From CAIQPS01 sp963843455 (GTDB lineage Bacteria > Actinomycetota > Thermoleophilia > RBG-16-64-13): 64,000 nt of DNA. The position numbers and the translations under genes were made by a program. This document shows, piece after piece, positions 43,310 through 52,276 of this stretch (positions are counted from its first letter, which is position 1; the number at the start of each line of letters is the position of its first letter). A model generated the notes under the pieces. That model was not told where the DNA came from. It was given only the letters and a program-made list of their open reading frames with translations, and searched no databases. The stretch spans positions 186,001 through 250,000 of the forward strand of contig CAWJKE010000006.1 of the NCBI GenBank assembly GCA_963843455.1, given 5' to 3'.

Positions 43310-46300
43310 CGCAGGACTCCAGGGCGCCTTCGCGGCTCACCCTGCCGCCCGATCTTTCCCGGCTGCCGGAGGTGAGGGCCTGGGCCTGGGAGGCGGGAAT
43401 CGCCGCCTCACTTCCCGACGCCCGCATCTTCGATCTCCAGGTTACGGTCTCGGAGGCTGCGGCCAATGCCATCGAGCACGCAGCCAGCGCGGTCGAACTC
43501 ACCGCCTGGATTCTTGCGGACAGGCTGGTCATCGAGGTGATCAACGACGGGGTCTTCCAACCCGGTCTCTATAAGGACCACGAAGGCCGCCGCCGGGGGC
43601 TTGGGCTTCCCCTCATTGTGTCCCTCGCGGACCAGGTGCACGTCTCCCGGCTGCCCAGCAGCAAGACGCAGATCTCGCTGACCTTTTTCCTCCACACCCG
43701 TCGAGACGGTACACGGGAGCTTCCCGCTCCAGGCTCCGATGCAGCCGCTCCCACCATGGGGGCCGTGAGCGAAGGCGAGGATCGTTACAAGAACCTGGTG
43801 GACCTCAGCCCCGACGCCATCTTGGTCGACGTGGATGGAAAGCACGTCTTCGCGAACGCCGCCGCCGCCCGGCTCTTCGGGGCGAGATCGCCGAGCGACG
43901 TGATTGGAAGGAGCCTGATCGACAGCGTCTGTCCCGAGGACCGCGAGTTCGTGGCCCAGCAAATGGGGCAGGTGATTGGCGGACACGTCAAGCCTCCCAG
44001 CGAGATCCAGATGCTGAGGCTGGACGGAAGCCCCATATCGGCGGAAGTAAGCGCCTCCCGGGTCCAGTTCGGAGGAAACTTGGCCAACCAGGTGGTCATC
44101 CGCGATATCAGCCAGCGCAAGCGGGCCGAGGAGGAGGTCAGGGAGCTAACCCAACGGCTCTCGTACCACATCGAGCACTCCCCGCTCGCCGTCATCGAGT
44201 GGGGACCGGACATGAGGCTGATCCGCTGGTCCGAGCAGGCAGAGAGGGCATTTGGCTGGCGGGCGGATGAGGTGCTTGGCAAGCGAATTGAGGACTTTCG
44301 CTGGGTCTACGAGGATGACGCCGTCCGGGTGGACGAGGTGTCCACCGAGTTGCAGGACGGCTCCAATCCTCGGCGCTTCTCCCTGAATCGCAACTATCGC
44401 AAAGACGGGTCGGTCGTCTGGTGCGAATGGTACAACTCGTCCCTTCTTGACCAGACGGGCCAGCTGAGGTCGATCCTCTCTCTCGTGCTCGACGTCACGG
44501 AACAACGGCGAGCGCAAGAACGCCTGCGTGAGAACGAGGAGGAACTGAGAGCCTTCTTCGACAGCCCGGGGTTCATGCGTGGCATCGTTGACGTCGTCGA
44601 TGACTCGACCGTGCTCCACGTGCGGGACAATCAGGCAACCGCCGCGTTCGTGGGACTGACTCCCGGGGCGCTGTCCAACAAGACGAGCGCCGACCTGGGC
44701 GAACCGCCCGAGGTCATCCGCTCGTGGGTTGAACATTATCGGGAGAGCCAACGGACCGGCCAGCCGGTTACCTTCGAGTACCGGGAACCGCGCGGGAATG
44801 GCCATGTCTGGCTGGCGACCACAGTCAGCTACCTGAGAACCGAGCCGTCGGGGCGACCACGATTTGCCTATGTCGTAGCCGACATCACCGAGCGCAAGTG
44901 CGCGGAGGAGGCTCTGCTAGAGAGCGACGAACGTTTCCGCCTGCTGGTTGAACAGGCCGCCGATGGCATCTTCCTCGCAGACGCCCAGGGGCGATACACC
45001 GACGCCAACATGTCCGGTCTAGAGATGCTCGGGTATACGCTCGAAGAGCTCCGGGAGTTGACGGTCGCCGACGTTATCGTCCCCGAGGAAGTCCCGCGGA
45101 TGCCCGCGCAGATGGAGAGCCTGGCCGGCAAAGTGGTCGTGAAGAACGAGTGGCAATTCCGGCGCAAAAACGGCTCTACATTCACCGGCGAAGTCGTGGG
45201 CCGTCAGTTGCCCGACGGCCGCCTGCTGGGGATCCTGCGCGATGTCACCGGACGGAAGCAGGCCGAGGCCGCGCTACTGGAGAGCGAGGAGCAGTTCCGG
45301 GTCATGTTCGAGCGCCACGGGGCGGCCATGCTGCTTATCGAGCCCGACAGCGGGCAGATCACCGATGCCAACGAAGCGGCGGTGCGGTTCTACGGGTATT
45401 CGCTCGATCAGTTGCGGGCGATGCGCATTGACCAGATCAACCAGTTGCCGCCCGAGGAGGTTGCCGCCGAACGCCGCAAGGCGGTGCGCGAAGACAAGAG
45501 CTTGTTCGTCTTTCCACACCGGCTGGCGGGCGGTGAGGTTCGCTTTGTAGAGGTGTACTCCTCGAAAGTGATGGTCCGAGACCGGCCCATGCTGTTCTCG
45601 GTTATCCATGACATCTCCGACCGCAAGCAGGCCGAGGAGGCGCTGGAGCGGACTCGCGACAGGCTGGCGGAGGCTCAGAGGATCGCGCATCTGGGGAGTT
45701 TTGAATATGCCGCCGCGACGCAGACCACGGTGTGGTCCGAGGAGGAGTACCGTATCTACGGCCTTGACCCAGCCGGTCCGTCGCCGGCCTATGATGTCAT
45801 GCTTGCCGACTGCATCCATCCCGACGACGCCGCCCTCCTGGACAGTACCTTCACGAAGGCGATGGAGACCAGCTCCATCTACGAGCTGGAACACCGGGTG
45901 GTTCGGCCCGATGGCAGCGTGCGCTGGGTGTATGACCGTGCGCACCCGTATTTTGACGAACAGGGAAACCTCCTCCGATACGTCGGAGCGACGCTGGACA
46001 TCACCGAGCGCAAGCATGCCGAGGAGCGTTACCGAACCTTGGCGGAGGAGAACGAGCGCCTCTACCGCCAACAGCTCGACATCGCCGAGAATCTCCAGGC
46101 TGCATTTCTTCACATCCCCGCCGAGTTGGGGCCGGTCCGCCTCGGGCATCTCTATCGCTCGGCCACGGAAGCGGCCCGGGTGGGTGGCGATTTCTACGAC
46201 GTCTTCCAAGTCAAAGAAGGCAAGATCGCCCTCCTGATCGGCGATGTAGCCGGACACGGCATCGAGGCCGCCCGTACCGCGACTCTGGTCAAGGACGTTG

Positions 46301-46809
46301 TTCACGCTTTCATCCATCAGACGCAGCGGACGCACCAGGTACTCAAGCGCACCAACAAGCTTCTTATCGAGAAGGGGCTACCCGGCTACGTCACCCTTTT
46401 CTTGGGCATTCTCGACACGCAGACGGGCGAACTCCGGTATTCGTCGGCGGGGCATCCGGACATGTTGGTGAGGAGAGCCTCAGCGGAGATCGAGACCCTT
46501 CGGGCCGGTTCTTCCCCGCTAGGCATCTATCCCGATGCCGTTTGGAAGCCGCGCGGGGCTGAACTACAGGCTGACGATCTTCTCGTTCTCTTCACCGATG
46601 GGGTTATCGAGGCCCGCCATAATGGCGAAATGTTCGGGGAGAAGCGCCTGGAGGCGCTCGTCAAGAGCAAACGTATCGCAGCCGAGCAACTTCCCCACGT
46701 CATTCTCGATCGGGTGCTCGCTTTCTCAGAAGGGATGCTCCAAGACGACGTTGCGATTCTCACGCTGCGGCTGAGGAACAAAGGGACCAGCGACCAATCG
46801 AAGAAGTAG
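43306..46809 (+). CDS. Bifunctional partner-switching protein: RsbW-like kinase, six PAS domains, SpoIIE phosphatase (module 2)
   Basis: 1167 residues. An N-terminal HATPase (about 1-140; VSEAAANAIEHAA N-box, RRRGLGLPLIVSLAD) is followed by six PAS/PAC domains (roughly 155-905, each ending in a DIxxRK- or DVTEQRR-like segment) and a SpoIIE phosphatase (about 930-1155; GGDFYD, IGDVAGHG, LFTDGVIEAR). Unlike module 1 it has no membrane helices, so it should be cytoplasmic and sense soluble or redox signals. The phosphatase part is nearly identical in pattern to module 1, while the sensor middle has been replaced. GTG start at 43306. Confidence 0.9.
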   Translation: MTQDSRAPSRLTLPPDLSRLPEVRAWAWEAGIAASLPDARIFDLQVTVSEAAANAIEHAASAVELTAWILADRLVIEVINDGVFQPGLYKDHEGRRRGLGLPLIVSLADQVHVSRLPSSKTQISLTFFLHTRRDGTRELPAPGSDAAAPTMGAVSEGEDRYKNLVDLSPDAILVDVDGKHVFANAAAARLFGARSPSDVIGRSLIDSVCPEDREFVAQQMGQVIGGHVKPPSEIQMLRLDGSPISAEVSASRVQFGGNLANQVVIRDISQRKRAEEEVRELTQRLSYHIEHSPLAVIEWGPDMRLIRWSEQAERAFGWRADEVLGKRIEDFRWVYEDDAVRVDEVSTELQDGSNPRRFSLNRNYRKDGSVVWCEWYNSSLLDQTGQLRSILSLVLDVTEQRRAQERLRENEEELRAFFDSPGFMRGIVDVVDDSTVLHVRDNQATAAFVGLTPGALSNKTSADLGEPPEVIRSWVEHYRESQRTGQPVTFEYREPRGNGHVWLATTVSYLRTEPSGRPRFAYVVADITERKCAEEALLESDERFRLLVEQAADGIFLADAQGRYTDANMSGLEMLGYTLEELRELTVADVIVPEEVPRMPAQMESLAGKVVVKNEWQFRRKNGSTFTGEVVGRQLPDGRLLGILRDVTGRKQAEAALLESEEQFRVMFERHGAAMLLIEPDSGQITDANEAAVRFYGYSLDQLRAMRIDQINQLPPEEVAAERRKAVREDKSLFVFPHRLAGGEVRFVEVYSSKVMVRDRPMLFSVIHDISDRKQAEEALERTRDRLAEAQRIAHLGSFEYAAATQTTVWSEEEYRIYGLDPAGPSPAYDVMLADCIHPDDAALLDSTFTKAMETSSIYELEHRVVRPDGSVRWVYDRAHPYFDEQGNLLRYVGATLDITERKHAEERYRTLAEENERLYRQQLDIAENLQAAFLHIPAELGPVRLGHLYRSATEAARVGGDFYDVFQVKEGKIALLIGDVAGHGIEAARTATLVKDVVHAFIHQTQRTHQVLKRTNKLLIEKGLPGYVTLFLGILDTQTGELRYSSAGHPDMLVRRASAEIETLRAGSSPLGIYPDAVWKPRGAELQADDLLVLFTDGVIEARHNGEMFGEKRLEALVKSKRIAAEQLPHVILDRVLAFSEGMLQDDVAILTLRLRNKGTSDQSKK

Positions 46810-46838
46810 TCCTTTATGCAGGACAAGCTGATGGGGTG

Positions 46839-46934
46839 ATGAGGGGCTCGCCACACTCCCCCGAAGCGCTCAAGGCCATGCAGGACGGCCTCGATCAAGC
46901 CAAACGACTTGGCGTCGAGCCAATCGACGACTGA
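46839..46934 (+). CDS. Possible short protein or gene remnant
   Basis: A 31-codon frame beginning at an ATG and encoding SPHSPEALKAMQDGLDQAKR-type helical sequence ending in EPIDD. It resembles the C-terminal helix of small antitoxin-like proteins, but is too short to assign. It may be the tail of a decayed gene. Confidence 0.2.
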   Translation: MRGSPHSPEALKAMQDGLDQAKRLGVEPIDD

Positions 46935-46976
46935 GTCTGCTCCCTCGCGCTCGCGACCGCTTGACACGCGGCGGCG

Positions 46977-47014
46977 ATGATGCAAAGATTCTTTGCAAAT
47001 ACTCTTTGCATCAT
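46977..47014 (+). promoter_or_regulatory. Operator with three TTTGCA boxes before the ArsR-like gene
   Basis: Perfect 11-bp inverted arms ATGATGCAAAG (46977-46987) and CTTTGCATCAT (47004-47014) flank a further CTTTGCA box at 46991-46997. It lies just upstream of the regulator's ribosome site and is probably its own binding site. Confidence 0.6.
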
Positions 47015-47024
47015 GGAGGCAGGG

Positions 47025-47600
47025 ATGAGCGGCAAGGGCGTGCATGAGATCACCACTGAAGCCGCGCTCCATGCGCTCGCTCATCCACTTCGCCTGCGCC
47101 TGCTTGGACTCCTGCGCGTCGAAGGACCTGCCACGGCGAGCGGCCTCGCCCACCGAGTAGGCGAGAGCAGCGGATCCACCAGCTACCACCTCCGCCAGCT
47201 GGCCGTAGCCGGCTTCATCGAGGAGGCGCCCGAACTCGGTACCAAACGAGAGCGCTGGTGGCGGGCTTCGCATCGGGAGACCTCCTGGTCGCCGGCGCGG
47301 TTCCTCGACTCCGCCAGCGCGCGCCGCGACGACGTGTCTGTTCGGCGCGAGATCCTGCGTTTGCAGCAGGTCACGCTGGAGCAATGGCTCGTCGAGGAAC
47401 CGACGTGGGGGAAGGAGTGGGTGGATGCGGCCGCGGAGAGCGATCATCTACTCGAGCTGACGGTCGACGAGTTGCGGTCGCTCAAGGAGGAATACCTCGC
47501 GCTCGTGGGGCGTTACGAGACCCCACGCGATGACAACCTGCCACGCGAGCGGGTGTGGGCGATCTTCCATGCAGTGCCGGTGCGAGAGTTAATGCGATGA
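47025..47600 (+). CDS. ArsR/HTH_20-type winged-helix regulator
   Basis: A 191-residue protein; ATG 47025 follows GGAGGCAGGG and avoids translating the operator. The winged helix spans about residues 10-75: TEAALHALAHPLRLRLLGLL, ATASGLAHRVGESSGSTSYHLRQLAVAGFIEEAP. A longer C-terminal helical domain follows. Its stop overlaps the MFS gene start (ATGA), so it probably controls that transporter. Confidence 0.9.
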   Translation: MSGKGVHEITTEAALHALAHPLRLRLLGLLRVEGPATASGLAHRVGESSGSTSYHLRQLAVAGFIEEAPELGTKRERWWRASHRETSWSPARFLDSASARRDDVSVRREILRLQQVTLEQWLVEEPTWGKEWVDAAAESDHLLELTVDELRSLKEEYLALVGRYETPRDDNLPRERVWAIFHAVPVRELMR

Positions 47601-48841
47601 CTGTGGACTCCATTCGTCGCCGGTTCCTGTGGCTGCTGTGGCTGCGATGGCTGCCTGTCGGCCTTGTCGCTCCCCTGCTCGTCCTGGTCCTCATCGATCG
47701 AGGCCTGACGCTGGCACAGGTGGGTGTGGTGATGGCGGTCTATGGGATCACGACCGCCCTGCTTGAGCTACCTACGGGCGGCCTGGCCGACACACTGGGC
47801 CGTCGTCCGGTCCTGCTCCTCTCCGCACTCCTCGGTATGGTCTTCATCGCCCTGGTCCTGGCTCTGGACGGGATCGTGGGGTTGTCCGCGGCCGCCTTCG
47901 TGGGGGGCGTCAGCCGAGCACTCGGCTCGGGGCCGCTAGAAGCCTGGTTCGTCGACTCCACCCGCGCGATCGATCCCAACGCCGAGCTGGAGCGCGGCCT
48001 ATCCCTCGGCGGCACGCTGGACGGCGTGGCACTTGCCCTTGGCGCGATCGTAGGCGGCTTCCTCCCTCAGTTGTTCGGTGGCCGGCTTGCCATCTCGTTG
48101 GTGGCCGCGCTCGTGCTGTCCGGCGTCTACTTCGGGGCAGTCGCCCTGCTCATGGCCGAACATCGGCAAGCGTCTCCCGACCGGCTTCGCGTCGCCTTCG
48201 CAAGGATTCCCCAGGTGGTCCGCGCCGGAACGGCGCTGACCGTGCGACATCGCTTCTTGCGAAGGCTGATGCTGGGCTACATCGCGATCGGTATCGGCAT
48301 CTCTGCGATAGAGGTGCTGTGGCAGCCCCGGTTCGCCACGCTTCTCGGTGACCCGGCGAGCACGACCGGGTTCTTCGGCATTCTGCTGGCTGCGGCCGCT
48401 GGTGCGTCCGCCCTAGGGGCCCTCGGCGCCCCCTGGTTCCGCCGTCGCTTTCGCGGCCGCATCTCCCCGGCCCTCACCGCTGCTCAGGGAATCATGGGTG
48501 TGGCGCTGCTCGTCCTGGCGGTGTCGGGGACGTTGATCGCGGCGTCGGTGGCCTTTGTGCTCGCCTACCTTTTTGGCGGACTCATGTCCCCCTATCTGCA
48601 GGAGTTGCTCCACGAGCATGTGCCCGCGGACCGCCGCACGACCATGGTGTCGGTAAGTTCGCTGAGCATGCAGTCCGGAGGTTTTGTGAGCGCGCTGACG
48701 CTTCCCGCCGTGGCAGCAGCGTACGGCATTCCAGCGGCCTGGGTCCTCGGTGCATCGATCCTCGGGTTGGCGGGGATGTTGTACGTCGGCATCCCGAACC
48801 GGGCGACGACGGGTGTCGTTCTACCGGAAGGCGCGACATGA
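47597..48841 (+). CDS. Major facilitator superfamily transporter
   Basis: A 414-residue protein with about twelve hydrophobic segments. The loop 2-3 motif (LPTGGLADTLGRRPVLLLSA) is the classic MFS G-x-L-a-D-x-x-G-R-R-x signature near residue 60. It is a likely drug or metabolite exporter, as suggested by coupling to an ArsR-like regulator. The substrate is unknown. Confidence 0.9.
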   Translation: MTVDSIRRRFLWLLWLRWLPVGLVAPLLVLVLIDRGLTLAQVGVVMAVYGITTALLELPTGGLADTLGRRPVLLLSALLGMVFIALVLALDGIVGLSAAAFVGGVSRALGSGPLEAWFVDSTRAIDPNAELERGLSLGGTLDGVALALGAIVGGFLPQLFGGRLAISLVAALVLSGVYFGAVALLMAEHRQASPDRLRVAFARIPQVVRAGTALTVRHRFLRRLMLGYIAIGIGISAIEVLWQPRFATLLGDPASTTGFFGILLAAAAGASALGALGAPWFRRRFRGRISPALTAAQGIMGVALLVLAVSGTLIAASVAFVLAYLFGGLMSPYLQELLHEHVPADRRTTMVSVSSLSMQSGGFVSALTLPAVAAAYGIPAAWVLGASILGLAGMLYVGIPNRATTGVVLPEGAT

Positions 48842-48847
48842 GCCGCC

Positions 48848-49512
48848 TTAACCCACTCCCTCAAACACGTCCTCGCCACGAAACCAGCGCTTCTCGACCT
48901 CACTATCGCCGAAAGCCAGTGCCAGTGCGGCGCGAAGCTCCACCGGCGTGCTGACCAGGCCTAATGCGTCCAAGGCATCGCAGACGCCTTTGACCATGGC
49001 GCCCGCTCCCAGTTGGTGCACGGTCGAGAGGGGTACCAGCTGGTCGTCATCACCGGCGGTGCAGGCTTCGACGTCGGCTGACACACAACCCCGGCAGGCA
49101 AGGGGCCGGGAGCTGTACACGGTGCACAGACCGTCCGGTCCCAGCAGGGGACAGGGAGAAAGGGAATCGGTGCAGCTGAGGCCGGAGTGGCCGCCGGAGC
49201 CGGGTCGGAACCGTGGGTGTCACGCACCCGGTGGACGATGATGAAGACCTCGATGGGGCTGACCATGACGGGCAGCGTGCGGCAACAGTGGTCGCAGCCC
49301 GCGCTGCAGGCCACCTCTCCTGTGCCGGGCAAGGAATCGAACTTCTGCTGCGCCATCCGGTCGAACTCCCTCTGCAGGCGCCGGGCCAGATCGTCCAGCC
49401 GGCTGCTGCTCCGGCCCGGACCCAGTGACTCCCGGGTCCGGCGGGCGCCGAGCGTCCGCGCAGCGTCCGCGTAGGGCCTCAGGGCGGGAGGTATCTGGGG
49501 CCGCTGTTCCAT
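48848..49512 (-). pseudogene. YkgJ-family cysteine-cluster protein, one frameshift
   Basis: The N-terminal frame encodes a helical part and CSAGCDHCCRTLPVMVSPIE (CxxxCxxCC, the Fe/Zn-cluster pattern). The remaining cysteines (YSSRPLACRGCVSADVEACT) are in another frame. One base change around 49150-49170, in a run of C/G near a PCWDRTVC-like stretch, separates them. Rebuilt, the protein has about 220 residues. YkgJ-like proteins bind a metal or Fe-S cluster; their role is not well defined. Confidence 0.72.
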
Positions 49513-49641
49513 GGGGGCAAAGCGTACGATACTCGACGCCGGCGTGCAACGGCCCGCGCACTCTTGGGATCCCTGCCCGATGTGTTGACCATGGCCGCGA
49601 CCCGGTGATAGCTTAACGAGCGTCCACGCAAGGGGAGGCGT

Positions 49642-50442
49642 ATGAAAAGGTACGGCGAGAACAACCGAATGGGCATCGAAGGCAGGGTGGCGGTCGTCAC
49701 CGGGGCCGCCTCGGGCATCGGAAGGGGCGCCGCTCTGGTGTTCGCCCGCGAAGGGGCGAAGGTGGTCGTCACCGATGGGATCAACCTCGAAGGCGGCCGC
49801 GAGACGGTCCGCCTCATCAGAGAGGCCGGGGGAGAAGCCACGTTCGTCAAGTGTGACGTCTCCAACGAGAGCGACGTCGAGGAGATGGTGGCAAAGACGG
49901 TTGAGCTCTATGGATCGCTGGACTTCGCCTACAACAACGCCGGCGTGGGTCCGGATGCGGTACGCATCCCGATAGAGCCCATCGTGGAATCATCCACCGA
50001 GCTGTGGATGCTGCACATGGACGTGAACCTCACCGGCGTGTACCTCTGCCTAAAGTACGAGATGCGGCAGATGATCAAGCAGGGGAGGGGCGCCATCGTC
50101 AACTGCTCTTCGGCCCAAGCCTTTCGCCAGATCCCCGGATTCGCGGCATACGGCTCCACCAAGACCGGCCTGGTAGCTCTCACCAAGGTGGCGGCCCTCG
50201 AAGGCGCCAAGTCCGGTATCCGGGTCAACTGTGTGTGTCCCGGCCCCATCGCGCACACGATGCTTTCCGACAACATCTGCTCGATCGAAGGCATGCGGGC
50301 GCGGATGACCGAACACGTTCCCCTGGGCAGGATGGGTGATCCGCAAGATGACATGGGCGAGGCCGTCCTGTGGCTCTGCTCCGACGCAGCCTCGTTCATC
50401 ACCGGAGCCATTGTCCCCGTGGATGGGGGTCTGGCGATCTAG
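49642..50442 (+). CDS. Short-chain dehydrogenase/reductase
   Basis: A 266-residue classical SDR: GAASGIGRGAALVFAREGA cofactor motif, CDVSNESDVEEMV, AYNNAGVG, catalytic Ser in VNCSSAQAF and Tyr/Lys in YGSTKTGL, with the GAIVPVDGG end. It starts after GGGGAGG; ATG 49672 is an alternative. It lies 61 bp before the selenoprotein gene in the same direction and may share a transcript. Confidence 0.9.
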   Translation: MKRYGENNRMGIEGRVAVVTGAASGIGRGAALVFAREGAKVVVTDGINLEGGRETVRLIREAGGEATFVKCDVSNESDVEEMVAKTVELYGSLDFAYNNAGVGPDAVRIPIEPIVESSTELWMLHMDVNLTGVYLCLKYEMRQMIKQGRGAIVNCSSAQAFRQIPGFAAYGSTKTGLVALTKVAALEGAKSGIRVNCVCPGPIAHTMLSDNICSIEGMRARMTEHVPLGRMGDPQDDMGEAVLWLCSDAASFITGAIVPVDGGLAI

Positions 50443-50503
50443 GCCCCCGCGACTGTAGCCTGCTATCTTTGCTGGGCTCAGAATCATAATCGGGAGGCTC
50501 CAG

Positions 50504-52276
50504 ATGTCTCAGTCCGCGCGCTTCTCCGTCATCAACCCCGAAGGTCGGCTCGTACAGACGGTGGACGGCGAGTCCTCTCGGTCTGCTTCAGCCCCGCTGG
50601 CGACCAGACCCGAGACCCTGGAAGGCAAGGTCGTCTATCTCGTGGACACCGGCTTCGGTGGTAGCTACATGTTCATGCAGGAATTGCAGAGGTGGTTCGG
50701 CGAGCACATGCCGTCCGTCACCACCATCCGCAAGCGAAAACCCGGCAATGTGTTCGCGGACGACACGGACGAACTCTGGGAAGAGATCAAGACCAGGGGT
50801 GATGCCGCCGTCATCGGCGTGGGTGGCTGACCGGGTTGTGCCGCGGCGGTCGCCGCGGGCAGCAGCAAGCTCGAACGCACCTTCGGGATCCCGACCGCTC
50901 CCGTGTCCACCTATCCGTACGCGGGTCACGTACAGAGGGAGATGAGGGCACTCGGGGTGACTCTACCCTTCGTCTACACCCCGCACCCGGTCGTCAGCAT
51001 GCCGCCGGAGACGCTGTACGAGTATCTCGAGGGCGACGACCCGCTCACGGGAAAGCACGTCATCGATGAGATCGTCGATGCGCTCACCAAGGCCCAGGGT
51101 ACGGCCGAGGCGGGCCCCGTCACTCTGCTGTCCGAGGGAGTCACGGGCCGCGAGGACCTGGTCGGGCCCGACACCGAGGACAACCTCCAGCGCCTGTTCT
51201 ACGAACGAGGCTGGACAGACGGCCTTCCGATCATCCTTCCCACCCGGGAACGGGTGGAGAACATGCTCACCGGCACCGGCCGGCCTCGCGGCGAGCAGGT
51301 CGGAGAGATCTTCCTTCACGACACCAAGGAGATGCTGACGTACTCGGTCCATGACATCGCCGTGGTGGCAGTCATGGCCGGGGCCCGGCCCGAGCACCTC
51401 CCCGTGATCCTGGCTGTCGCGGCGACCAAACAGTCGGCCCTGACACCCTCGACGACCCCGTTTGGCAGCATGCTGCTGGTCAACGGGCCCATCCGCAACG
51501 AGATCTCCATGAACTCCGGTCTGGCGGCCTTCAGTCCCGCCAATCTGGCCAATTCGGTCATCGGGAGGGCGTGGACTCTGATGTCGATATGCTGGGGCTT
51601 CGCGCGCCCGAAGGTCACCCTCTGGAGCTCTCAGGGCAACGGCTTTCTCTACAACAACATGTGTGTCGCCGAGAACGAAGAGCAGAGTGTCTGGGCGCCG
51701 TTCCACGTCCAGAAAGGGTTCCGGCCCGACGACAGCGTGGTGAGCGTCTTCAAGGGGTGGTTCGTCATGAACAGCCTCATGACGGCAGCCAGCCGCACCG
51801 TGGGCGAGGAGATAGACCTGCAGCTCAGCGTCATCCCGGCCCTGCACTCCAACGCGACTCTCCTGCTAGACCCTCTGGTGGCCCGGCAGCTCAAGGAGCT
51901 CGACGGTTTCGAGACCAAGGAGGACTTCAGCCGCTGGATATCGGAGAACGCCCTCATACCGGCCGGGAGATACTGGGGCACCGATCACATCGACATGCTG
52001 GTGGCTCCACTGGCGGACGCCGGCGTCGAACCGTACGCTTCGTGGAGACAGGCGGCGGATGATGAGCTCATACCTCACTACCACGACCCGGAGAGGATCA
52101 ACATCGTGGTGGTGGGCGGAGAGACGAGCCCGGTCTGGAAGACCAGCGACTACGGGTGCTGGGGTTCGGCCTCAGTCGACTACTGGCGGCCAGAGAAGGC
52201 GCCGGGCTCAGCGGTGGTCGAGTGCGCCGACGGCTCCTGCGGCCTACCCGACCCAACCATCGAGTACGACGAATAG
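50504..52276 (+). CDS. Probable UGSC-type selenoprotein (in-frame TGA = Sec109) with a large C-terminal domain
   Basis: A single frame of 591 codons interrupted only by TGA at 50828-50830. Read as selenocysteine, it gives a 590-residue protein with VGG-Sec109-Pro-Gly-Cys112, a U-x-x-C redox motif. Residues about 35-190 (LEGKVVYLVDTGFGGSYMFM, KRKPGNVF, AAVIGVGG before Sec, LERTFGIPTAPVSTYPYAGH after it) match the UGSC (seleno)protein/glycine reductase B-like fold. Sequence and reading frame continue across the TGA without change of phase. Residues about 215-590 form a domain I do not recognise (RGWTDGLPIILPTRERVE; SMNSGLAAFSPANLANSVIG; WGTDHIDMLVAPLADAG) ending in a Cys pair (ECADGSCGLPD). The start ATG follows GGGAGGC. 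If the TGA were a true stop, the product would be a 108-residue fragment lacking the active site. Confidence 0.78.
50831..50866 (+). promoter_or_regulatory. Candidate bacterial SECIS hairpin
   Basis: Immediately after the TGA a perfect 7-bp stem CCGCGGC/GCCGCGG (50841-50847 and 50852-50858) carries the apical loop GGTC; four further pairs with bulges extend the lower stem. The loop G is 18 nt after the TGA, within the spacing known for SelB-binding hairpins, and a G-first apical loop is the conserved feature of bacterial SECIS elements. Confidence 0.65.

Noticed and set aside
50831..50902. Frameshift instead of selenocysteine in the 50504-52276 gene
   Set aside because: The phase is the same before and after the TGA, so no indel is needed; only a single-codon event (recoding, mutation or base error) explains it.
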